A program made the translations under genes and the position numbers. Below are positions 1-5,938 of a stretch of DNA of 16,777 nt, piece by piece (positions within the stretch are counted from its first letter, which is position 1; every line of letters starts with the position of its first letter). Source of the DNA: Pseudomonadota bacterium (GTDB lineage Bacteria > Desulfobacterota > Desulfobacteria > Desulfobacterales > RPRI01); the NCBI GenBank assembly GCA_018819005.1, contig JAHJQU010000289.1, positions 1 through 16,777 on the forward strand. The letters are read 5' to 3'. The notes below the pieces were generated by a model. It saw only the letters and a program-made list of their open reading frames with translations. It searched no databases and was not told the DNA's origin.

Positions 1-338
1 CCCCTGTTAAGGTGATGGCTTTTTCCGTGATCCCTGAAATTTAACCTGAAAACAGAAAAACCATTGTTAAAAAGAAATCTTCCTGCGCTTAAAATATAGG
101 CAGATTCGATACTCCCTTCCCATCCGTGCATAAGCAATACAGTTCCTTTCGAAGGCATATCCTTGTTCTGTGAATAGCCGCCAAGGAGACGCACCCCTGT
201 TCCAGTATCGATAACAACATCTTTTGAAACATCAAGCATGGGGTTTCTCCCCTTTGCTCTGGCTCTACTGCTTGCAAGATATGTCTGAATGCGGGGATTT
301 CTTAAAAATATAGGCGGATTGAATTCTTCTCCTGTCAC
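1..338 (-). CDS. YheT-like alpha/beta hydrolase, N-terminal part (cut by left edge)
   Basis: The frame opens at a GTG (336-338) and runs off the left edge, giving 112 residues. The N-terminus reads FNPPIFLRNPRIQTYL, which matches the conserved opening of the YheT subfamily of alpha/beta hydrolases. The strand and oxyanion-hole segment LLMHGWEGS follows about 30 residues after Met34. The nucleophile elbow and catalytic Asp and His would lie outside the window, so activity cannot be judged and the substrate is unknown. An internal ATG at 237-239 has a better Shine-Dalgarno (GGGGAG, 7 nt upstream), but starting there would remove the conserved opening, so the GTG is preferred. An in-frame stop lies four codon groups further upstream. 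It follows the glutaredoxin-like gene after 44 bp on the same strand and is probably co-transcribed with it. Confidence 0.8.
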   Translation of the reverse strand, partial: MTGEEFNPPIFLRNPRIQTYLASSRARAKGRNPMLDVSKDVVIDTGTGVRLLGGYSQNKDMPSKGTVLLMHGWEGSIESAYILSAGRFLFNNGFSVFRLNFRDHGKSHHLNR

Positions 339-382
339 TTTAGACTCTTTTGTTTTTTCAGTTGAACTCTGTTACGCTGCTT

Positions 383-640
383 TTATTCTAATGCTCCCAT
401 CCTTTTTAAATCACCGGTTAATTCTGTTTCGTTGAATACTTTTCCCTTGCGCCAGATGCCTTTGTATTCAAGCGTTGGAACAACCCAGTCAAACCCTCCG
501 TTAACATCAATTACTTTTTTTACGATATCATCTGTTTGAGCTTCAATATCAATATAATTGAATTCAATTTTGTTCTTATTTAAAAACTCCTCAGTTTTCT
601 TGCAGTGGATACACCATTTGGCAGCATAAAGATTCAGCAT
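383..640 (-). CDS. Glutaredoxin-like thiol-disulfide protein
   Basis: This is an 85-residue protein with a thioredoxin fold of glutaredoxin size. It opens MLNLYAAKWCIHCKKTEEF, with the redox pair C10-x-x-C13 after the first beta strand. A VVPTLEY segment near residues 52-58 supplies the cis-proline expected in the fold, and a charged C-terminal helix ends the protein. It probably reduces or transfers thiols in the cytosol; the partner is unknown. The frame stays open upstream to 754, but that extension is not glutaredoxin-like and contains a good promoter (TATAAT at 693-698). ATG 638-640 is therefore chosen, about 46 nt below the predicted transcription start. The hydrolase gene follows downstream after 44 bp. 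The CIHC active site differs from the classical CPYC, so a role as a general glutaredoxin is not certain. Confidence 0.8.
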   Translation of the reverse strand: MLNLYAAKWCIHCKKTEEFLNKNKIEFNYIDIEAQTDDIVKKVIDVNGGFDWVVPTLEYKGIWRKGKVFNETELTGDLKRMGALE

Positions 641-692
641 GTAATCTACTTTTGTGATAATAAAGAACATCGGGGCAAACCAGTATTTTGGA

Positions 693-721
693 ATTATAAC
701 ACAGAGCTCTTTTTTTGTAAT
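693..721 (-). promoter_or_regulatory. Extended -10 sigma70-type promoter for the glutaredoxin-like gene
   Basis: On the minus strand a perfect TATAAT occupies 698 to 693. It is preceded by TGT, giving an extended -10, and by ATTACA at 721 to 716 (4 of 6 matches to TTGACA) with a 17-nt spacer. Transcription would begin near 686, leaving a leader of about 46 nt to the ATG at 640. This is a sequence match only. Confidence 0.6.
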
Positions 722-863
722 ACATTGATTTTTGTTATTTGCTGGTATATTCATAAAATAGAACCGAAGCGGTACTCGCTAACTCTGTTGCGACTTCTGC
801 TGTGCTCATCGAAATCTTGCGGCGGAGAGCTTAAATCTGATAACTTTCAAATAAGATGGCATT

Positions 864-870
864 AAAGGAG
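864..870 (+). promoter_or_regulatory. Ribosome binding site that decides the bactofilin start
   Basis: AAAGGAG lies 6 nt before the GTG at 877. The upstream in-frame ATG at 856 has no Shine-Dalgarno, and this site lies inside its reading frame, which argues that translation begins at the GTG. Confidence 0.65.
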
Positions 871-876
871 AACATA

Positions 877-1701
877 GTGCTGTTTTTCAAAAAGAAAAAA
901 AATGAAGAGAAATACCTTTTTGATATAAGAAAGGTAACTCTTCCGGACGGAACCGCATATATCGGCAAAAATTTAATTATAGACGGGACTGTTTCTGGAA
1001 GTGATAATATTATTACAATGGGTTCAATAAACGGTGAAATTGAATTGTCAGGGGACATCGAAATAGGTGATACATCAAAGATAAACGGTAAAATTTATGC
1101 TGAAAAAATATTTGTAAGTGGTTTTGTTGAGGGGGCTGTTTTTGCATCAGAACGTATATGCCTCGAAAAGACAGCAAAGATAAAAGGTGTTGTAATTGCA
1201 AAACGGCTATCTGTTGAAGATGGGGCTGTATTTGACGGTGAAGCAAGAATGAGTGGTAACTCGGAGTCGGATAATTTATTTAAAGATAATGAAAATTTTA
1301 ATTCCTGTAAGAAAATAAGAAAAAATACTTCGGCTGAAGTTATTGAGGAGGCGAAAGATTTTATTTCAAACAAAACCGCATCGTTTATAAGCCGGAATTC
1401 AAGAGTTGACGGAAATGTAGGAGGCAATGAAAGTATCATTGTTGAGGGTTTCATAAAGGGTTTGATCAGTTTAAAAGGTAATATTATCGTTGGAAGTGCC
1501 GGAGTTATTGAGGCCGATGTCGAAGCCGATAACATATCTGTACTCGGAAAGATTACCGGAAATGTTTTTGCTCGTCAGCAGCTTGTAATTCAGCCCTCAG
1601 GAAAAATTCAGGGCGACATTTCCGCCCGTTCCATTGATATAAAGGAGGGCGCGTTGTTTGAGGGCCGATCTCACATGATCAGTTCTGTTTCTGTTCCGTA
1701 A
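877..1701 (+). CDS. Bactofilin with two tandem polymer-forming domains
   Basis: The protein has 274 residues from the GTG start (281 if ATG 856 is used). It opens with a short basic and aromatic tail, LFFKKKKNEEK, the kind of N-terminus bactofilins use to touch the membrane. Two regions of the repeating glycine and hydrophobic pattern of the bactofilin (DUF583) beta-helix follow. Domain 1 covers about residues 25-125 (IGKNLIIDGTVSGSDNI, then SINGEIELSGDIEIG). Domain 2 covers about residues 165-265 (SRVDGNVGGNESIIVEGF, then GKITGNVFARQQLVIQPSG). A charged linker of about 45 residues separates them. Bactofilins assemble into nucleotide-independent filaments that scaffold cell-shape or envelope machinery. 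Most are single-domain proteins of 100-200 residues, so the duplication is the notable feature. It stands alone, divergent from the glutaredoxin-like gene. Confidence 0.88.
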   Translation: MLFFKKKKNEEKYLFDIRKVTLPDGTAYIGKNLIIDGTVSGSDNIITMGSINGEIELSGDIEIGDTSKINGKIYAEKIFVSGFVEGAVFASERICLEKTAKIKGVVIAKRLSVEDGAVFDGEARMSGNSESDNLFKDNENFNSCKKIRKNTSAEVIEEAKDFISNKTASFISRNSRVDGNVGGNESIIVEGFIKGLISLKGNIIVGSAGVIEADVEADNISVLGKITGNVFARQQLVIQPSGKIQGDISARSIDIKEGALFEGRSHMISSVSVP

Positions 1702-1711
1702 TAAAGACTTA

Positions 1712-1903
1712 GGTTTTTGGTTCATAGTTGCTGGTTCCTGGTTAAAAGCAATTTTATGCCTCGAACGGCATCCTATTAAGAAACGAAATCAAAAACCGGG
1801 CGCATTTAATAATATTAAAGAATATTAACAAATTATGTCAGATTAGCAAATTGACTTCGTTGAAAGAAAAAAACCAGAAACAACAAACCAGAGACCGGAA
1901 ACC
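1712..1903. repeat. Imperfect inverted repeat pair in the bactofilin-TRAP intergenic region
   Basis: Two 32-bp arms face each other, 1712-1743 (rich in GGTT units) and 1872-1903 (rich in AACC units). I count about 22 of 32 positions matching when one arm is reverse-complemented. Between them lies AT-rich DNA with a small hairpin, ATGCC then six bases then GGCAT, at 1756-1771. The 265-bp gap between genes (1702-1966) holds nothing else that I can support. No terminator with a T run follows the bactofilin stop, and no convincing promoter was found for the transporter genes. Confidence 0.5.
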
Positions 1904-1951
1904 GAATCTTCATAGAAATCGGGCAAAGGGGAGTGTTAAGCAAAGGTCTCC

Positions 1952-1958
1952 AAGGGAG
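1952..1958 (+). promoter_or_regulatory. Ribosome binding site for the GTG-started TRAP T-component
   Basis: AAGGGAG lies 8 nt before the GTG at 1967. It supports that unusual start codon, which places the lipoprotein signal correctly at the N-terminus. Confidence 0.6.
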
Positions 1959-1966
1959 ATTAAAAG

Positions 1967-2890
1967 GTGAATTCCTTATGCCGGCTTTTTTTGTGTATTA
2001 TCTTGGCTATCAGCCTGTCATCCTGTTCAACACGCATAATTATTGTAAATGAAATATCAAATATTTCTGAGATTGGTGCAGTTGCTTTCGAACAAGATGA
2101 TGATCTTGATATGGTGGAAAAAGGTATTCCAGGGAATATAAAACTTCTTGAAGTTATTCTTGAAAACAACCCGGGTAATTATAAGATACTCGTTCTTTTA
2201 TCCAGACTTTATGCAGCCTACTCGTTCGGATTTTTTGAGGGCAGGCTTGAATCTTCTCTTATCGGAAAAGACCACTCTCTTTTATCCGGGCATAACCTCT
2301 TAAGGGAAAACGTGAACAGGTATTACTTAAGGGGGGCTGATTATGCTCTCAGGGCAATAGAATCGCGCCATCCCGGTGCAGATAAAAAATTAAAGATTCC
2401 TGCTTCGGCTGACTACTTATTAAAAGCCATGGACAAGGAAGATGTCCGGGCGCTTTTCTGGTATGGTTTTAATCTCAGCTCGCTTATAAATAATAACCGG
2501 GATTCGGTACTTTTACTTTCAAAGGCTTACCTTATTGAAAAAATTATGAAGCGGATTATAGAACTTGATCCGGAATATTTTTTCGGAGGTTCTCATCTTA
2601 TTCTGCTGTCATATTATTCATCTTTACCCCCATACTCGGATGAGAAACTGGATCTTTCCCTTTTTCATTATAAGAAATTAAAAGAGCGCAGGGACGGACC
2701 GTTCCTTCTTGCCGATTTGTATTTTGCCCGATATTATCTGTCAAGAAAACAGGAAAAAGAAAAATTTGAAAATATCATGAAGGATATTTTGAATCATTCC
2801 GACAGAGGAAAAGAATGCATTTTTTATAACAAGATTGCGGCTCAAAGAGCAAAAATATATCTTGAAGGGATTGATTATTTTTTTCAATAA
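1967..2890 (+). CDS. TRAP transporter T-component lipoprotein (TatT-like)
   Basis: This 307-residue protein has a lipoprotein signal peptide: a hydrophobic stretch at 6-17, lipobox LSSC, and lipidated Cys20 followed by Ser, which does not signal inner-membrane retention by the enterobacterial rule. The mature part is helical with TPR-like pairs. Matches to the TRAP T-component family include GNIKLLEVILENNPGNYKIL, LSRLYAAYSFGFFE, an ALFWYGFNLSS helix and a PEYFFGGSHLILLSYYSSLP stretch. In the Treponema pallidum TPAT system the homologous TatT (Tp0956) forms trimers and docks the periplasmic binding protein. Here the gene lies 15 bp before the binding-protein gene, as expected for such a system. 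It probably acts in the periplasm, anchored to a membrane, presenting ligand or binding protein to the permease. Confidence 0.85.
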   Translation: MNSLCRLFLCIILAISLSSCSTRIIIVNEISNISEIGAVAFEQDDDLDMVEKGIPGNIKLLEVILENNPGNYKILVLLSRLYAAYSFGFFEGRLESSLIGKDHSLLSGHNLLRENVNRYYLRGADYALRAIESRHPGADKKLKIPASADYLLKAMDKEDVRALFWYGFNLSSLINNNRDSVLLLSKAYLIEKIMKRIIELDPEYFFGGSHLILLSYYSSLPPYSDEKLDLSLFHYKKLKERRDGPFLLADLYFARYYLSRKQEKEKFENIMKDILNHSDRGKECIFYNKIAAQRAKIYLEGIDYFFQ

Positions 2891-2905
2891 AAAGGTCAAA
2901 AGATA

Positions 2906-3937
2906 ATGAGGATGTATTTTAGAATTTCAATTTCCGTATTTGTTTCAGCGCTTCTGCTTTTTTCAGGGACTTCAGTTTATGCACAAAAAACAGTAATAAA
3001 AATTGCCCTTGTTACACCGGAAGGAAGCACATGGACAAATACTCTGCGCAGGATGGTTGATGAAGTCAGAGCAAAAACAGACGGTGAAATAGATTTAAAA
3101 GTTTATGCCGGTGGAATCAGCGGCGACGAACTCGATGTAATAAGGAAAATCCAGGCCGGACGAATACATGCAGCGGGGTTTTCCGGCGTAGGACTCGGCG
3201 TTCTTTTACCGAAAATACGAATTTTGGAAGCGCCGCTCCTTTATAAAAGCTATGAGGAAATTGATTTTGTAAAAGAGAGACTTTATAAAGAATTCGCATA
3301 CGATTTTGAAAAACAAGGGTATATTCTCCTGGGGTTTGCTGAAGCCGGTTTTGTATATTTTTTCTCTTCGCATGAAATATCAGGGCCGGATGATTTAAAA
3401 AAGATCAAAATGTGGGTATGGAAGGGAGATCATGTAGCCCAGGCCTTTTTTTCCACTTTTGGAATAAAGACCTTTCCACTCCATCTTGCCGATGTAAACA
3501 CAGGACTTGAAACCGGAATGATAGATTCATTTTATTCCCCGACTCTTGCGGCAGTTGCTTTCCAGTGGTACACCAAAATAAAAAACATGCTTGATTATCC
3601 AATGGTTAATTCAACTGGTGCATTGCTTATGAGTAAAAAAACATTTGAACAGCTATCTGAACAGAACCAGTCAATATTAAAAGAAGCCGCAAAGAAATAT
3701 TGTGCTGAATTGGTTCGCCTGACAAGACGTGACAATGATGAAGCAAGAGCAATTCTCAAAGAGTCAGGGGTTAAATTCGTTTTGCCTTCAAAGCAGGCAG
3801 TTTCCTCTTTCGAAGAGAATGCAAAGAAAACATACGAAATAAATATTCCCGAACTTTATTCAAAAGATTTGTTTAACAAGGTTCAGGAGATATTAATGGA
3901 GTACAGGGAAACATGTAAAGCTGCTAAACGGCCATAA
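2906..3937 (+). CDS. TRAP transporter periplasmic substrate-binding protein (DctP family)
   Basis: This 343-residue secreted protein has a Sec signal peptide likely cut after VYA (Ala26), with no lipobox. DctP-family landmarks run in order: IKIALVTPEGSTWT near residue 32, YAGGISGDELDVIRKIQAG at 67-85, GFAEAGFVYFFSS at 143-155, and the segment DLKKIKMWVWKGD at 163-175. Later come LETGMIDSFYSP and the C-terminal helices. In most family members the third segment reads like DLKGLKIR, with the arginine gripping the ligand carboxylate; here Trp170 occupies that position. The ligand may therefore not be a simple carboxylate. A binding protein with the same T-component partner is known in Treponema (TatP). 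It is followed immediately by a 132-bp repeat element, then the two permease genes. A second ATG at 2912 is also possible. Confidence 0.9.
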   Translation: MRMYFRISISVFVSALLLFSGTSVYAQKTVIKIALVTPEGSTWTNTLRRMVDEVRAKTDGEIDLKVYAGGISGDELDVIRKIQAGRIHAAGFSGVGLGVLLPKIRILEAPLLYKSYEEIDFVKERLYKEFAYDFEKQGYILLGFAEAGFVYFFSSHEISGPDDLKKIKMWVWKGDHVAQAFFSTFGIKTFPLHLADVNTGLETGMIDSFYSPTLAAVAFQWYTKIKNMLDYPMVNSTGALLMSKKTFEQLSEQNQSILKEAAKKYCAELVRLTRRDNDEARAILKESGVKFVLPSKQAVSSFEENAKKTYEINIPELYSKDLFNKVQEILMEYRETCKAAKRP

Positions 3938-4069
3938 GACGAAATTTGTAAAAAGTCGTTCTCACACAAAGATCACGGAGGACACAAAGATAAACCTGAA
4001 TGTTTCAATAGGACTTTCTTCGTGCCTTTGTGCCTTCGTGTGAAAAAAATGACTTTTTACGGGACCGTC
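3938..4069. repeat. MITE-like palindromic element, copy 1
   Basis: This 132-bp element starts on the first base after the stop codon of the binding-protein gene. The ends are inverted repeats: GACG, a variable block, then GTAAAAAGTC on the left (3938-3957), and the reverse complement on the right (4051-4069). The interior continues as a looser palindrome: CACACAAAG and CACGGAGGACACAAAG on the left match CACACGAAG and CACAAAGGCACGAAG on the complement of the right. The transcript could therefore fold into a long imperfect hairpin. A second copy in reverse orientation lies at 15829-15958. It encodes no protein, so if mobile it would need a transposase in trans. It separates the first two TRAP genes from the last two. 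Confidence 0.8.
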
Positions 4070-4096
4070 TGGAGTGAGAATCGATAGATATAAATT

Positions 4097-4567
4097 ATGC
4101 ATCTTATTAAAAAGATAGATAATTTTCTGGAAAAACTAGAAAAACACCTTATAATATTTTTATTTTCCTTGCTTGTTTTTCTTATAACGTTAAACATACT
4201 ATCAAGGAATATAATCAACTATTCATTCGAAGAGATATATGAAGCTGCTCCGGCCTTAGTGCTGTGGCTTTCGTTAGCCGGATCTTCTCTTGCATTAAAA
4301 AAAAGACGCCATATCAAACTGGAGCTTGTACTAAGAATTTGCCCTAAAATATGCCGGTATTACACAAACTTTGTCGTATCTCTTTTTGGTATGGCAGTAA
4401 TGGGCATTCTGTTTTATTCATCCCTCCAATTTGTTGAAAACGAGATTCATATTTTTGGAAGTAAAGGCTTATTTTCTATAATATTTCCACTCTTTTTCAT
4501 GATATCTTTTTTCAGGTATTTTACATGGATGCTTTACGATTTTCCTCAAAAGGGCAGGGCCGTATAA
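4097..4567 (+). CDS. TRAP transporter small permease (DctQ family)
   Basis: This 156-residue membrane protein has four predicted transmembrane helices, near residues 18-35, 50-68, 90-108 and 125-143. The first helix ends in the family-typical pattern LNILSRNIINYSFEEIYE, and the second carries ALVLWLSLAGSSLALKKRRHIKLE, where the basic and HI residues match the conserved RHI or GHI region of DctQ proteins. The small subunit pairs with the large permease and helps dock the binding protein. No strong Shine-Dalgarno is adjacent to the ATG; the nearest, GGAG at 4071-4074, is about 22 nt away. A spacing of 31 bp to the next gene supports co-transcription. Confidence 0.88.
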   Translation: MHLIKKIDNFLEKLEKHLIIFLFSLLVFLITLNILSRNIINYSFEEIYEAAPALVLWLSLAGSSLALKKRRHIKLELVLRICPKICRYYTNFVVSLFGMAVMGILFYSSLQFVENEIHIFGSKGLFSIIFPLFFMISFFRYFTWMLYDFPQKGRAV

Positions 4568-4598
4568 GAAACTTTTACCGGGTTGTGATTGTTGATGT

Positions 4599-5891
4599 AT
4601 GGATATTCTGATTATTATTATTTCGGGAATATTATTTTTTGCTCTGATTGAAACTCCACTGTTTACAGTTATTGCGGGATTATCGATAGTCAGTTTCTAT
4701 TTCGTCGGCAAAGACTTTTCCTCTATTCAAACAATTGTGATTGAGATGAACAGGCTTGCTTCCATGCCTGTACTTGTTGCTCTGCCTCTTTTTACTTTCA
4801 CCGGATGTTTGCTTGCCGAAACAGGCGCTCCTAAACGGATCACAAATTTAATGCGGGCATTGACCGGACGTCTTCCGGGGGGGATAGCCATAGCCGCCCT
4901 TGGTTCTTGTGCTTTTTTTACCGCTTTAACGGGCGCAAGCGGTGTAACTATTGTTGCAATAGGGGGGGTTTTATATCCTGTTCTTCGGGCGCAGGAATAC
5001 GAAGATAATTTTTCATTGGGGTTGTTAACCACATCAGGAAGTCTGGGCCTTTTGTTTGCACCCAGTCTCCCTATTATTCTTTATGGCGTTGTTGCGCAGG
5101 TAGATATAGCCCGAATTTTCAGGGCTGCGCTTCTTCCTGGAATACTTCTGATTGCAATTCTTTCAATCTATTCATTTTTTCATGAATATCTTATAAAAAA
5201 AACCAAAAGACATATAGTATTAAAAAAGGCAAGTTTGGATGATGTAAAAATTGCATTAAAAGAAGGAATCTGGGATTGGCCCGTTATATTCGTGATAATA
5301 TTTGGGATTTATGGTGGATTTGTAACAATAGCAGAAGTTTCGGCACTTGTTCTTGTTTATGTGCTTATAGTTGAATGTCTGATATTAAAAGAGGTAGATT
5401 TTTTTAAACAGTTGCCGGTTATAATAATCGAAAGCACCATGGTATCAGGCGCTATTATGGTCATTCTTGGAGTTGCCTTAGGATTTACAGGATACCTTGT
5501 TGACGAAGAGATTCCCGGCCGTCTTCTATCGTTTCTTGTGAATTTAACGGAAAACAAGCTATTATTTCTTGCGGGGTTGAATGTTTTTCTCCTTGCTGCC
5601 GGCTGCCTGATGGATATATTTTCAGCAATAATAATTATCGTTCCTATCATCGTTCCGGTTGCAATGAAGTATGGTATTGATCCGGTTCATTTGTGCGTTA
5701 TTTTTCTTTTAAATCTTGAAATTGGTTATTCAACACCACCTGTCGGAATAAATCTGTTTATAGCCAGCCTGAAATTCAATAAACCAGTAACACAACTTTA
5801 CCGAGCCTCTCTCCCCTATATTGTTCTTATGATATTTTTCCTTGTCATTGTTACATATTTTCCATCATTGAGCCTGTTTCTGGTTAGATAG
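4599..5891 (+). CDS. TRAP transporter large permease (DctM family)
   Basis: This 430-residue polytopic protein, about 12 membrane segments, is the usual length for DctM. It moves substrate across the inner membrane using an ion gradient. Family landmarks include PLFTFTGCLLAETGAPKRI (about residues 65-83), the re-entrant segment ALTGASGVTIVAIGGVLYP, LGLLFAPSLPIILYG, and the C-terminal LEIGYSTPPVGINLFIA (about 371-387), which is characteristic of the family. An in-frame TGA at 4593 fixes the start at ATG 4599; the ribosome binding site is weak. It is the last gene of the transporter. Only 47 bp separate it from the convergent cheA-like gene, with no clear terminator hairpin. Confidence 0.93.
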   Translation: MDILIIIISGILFFALIETPLFTVIAGLSIVSFYFVGKDFSSIQTIVIEMNRLASMPVLVALPLFTFTGCLLAETGAPKRITNLMRALTGRLPGGIAIAALGSCAFFTALTGASGVTIVAIGGVLYPVLRAQEYEDNFSLGLLTTSGSLGLLFAPSLPIILYGVVAQVDIARIFRAALLPGILLIAILSIYSFFHEYLIKKTKRHIVLKKASLDDVKIALKEGIWDWPVIFVIIFGIYGGFVTIAEVSALVLVYVLIVECLILKEVDFFKQLPVIIIESTMVSGAIMVILGVALGFTGYLVDEEIPGRLLSFLVNLTENKLLFLAGLNVFLLAAGCLMDIFSAIIIIVPIIVPVAMKYGIDPVHLCVIFLLNLEIGYSTPPVGINLFIASLKFNKPVTQLYRASLPYIVLMIFFLVIVTYFPSLSLFLVR

Positions 5892-5938
5892 GGCTGGTTG
5901 TGTTGCGAGAGCAAATCAAAGTCTAAAAGCAAAGTAAA

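Noticed and set aside
89..277. 62-codon open frame on the minus strand
   Set aside because: It lies in another frame of the YheT-like hydrolase, whose conserved N-terminus is clear; its composition is not protein-like.
641..754. N-terminal extension of the glutaredoxin-like protein from an ATG at 754
   Set aside because: The extension is not glutaredoxin-like and contains a good extended -10 promoter; the protein fold begins at the ATG at 640.
856..876. ATG start for the bactofilin at 856
   Set aside because: It has no ribosome binding site, while AAAGGAG is ideally placed for the GTG at 877.
1095..1535. 146-codon open frame antisense to the bactofilin
   Set aside because: It is a low-complexity serine and threonine product of the repetitive sense gene, without family motifs or ribosome binding site.
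1756..1771. Small hairpin ATGCC...GGCAT after the bactofilin as a terminator
   Set aside because: The stem has only five pairs and no T run follows.
1851..1879. TTGACT as a -35 for the TRAP genes
   Set aside because: No acceptable -10 hexamer lies 16-18 bp downstream.
4727..5032. 101-codon open frame antisense to the large permease
   Set aside because: The sense strand encodes unmistakable DctM motifs across the same stretch.
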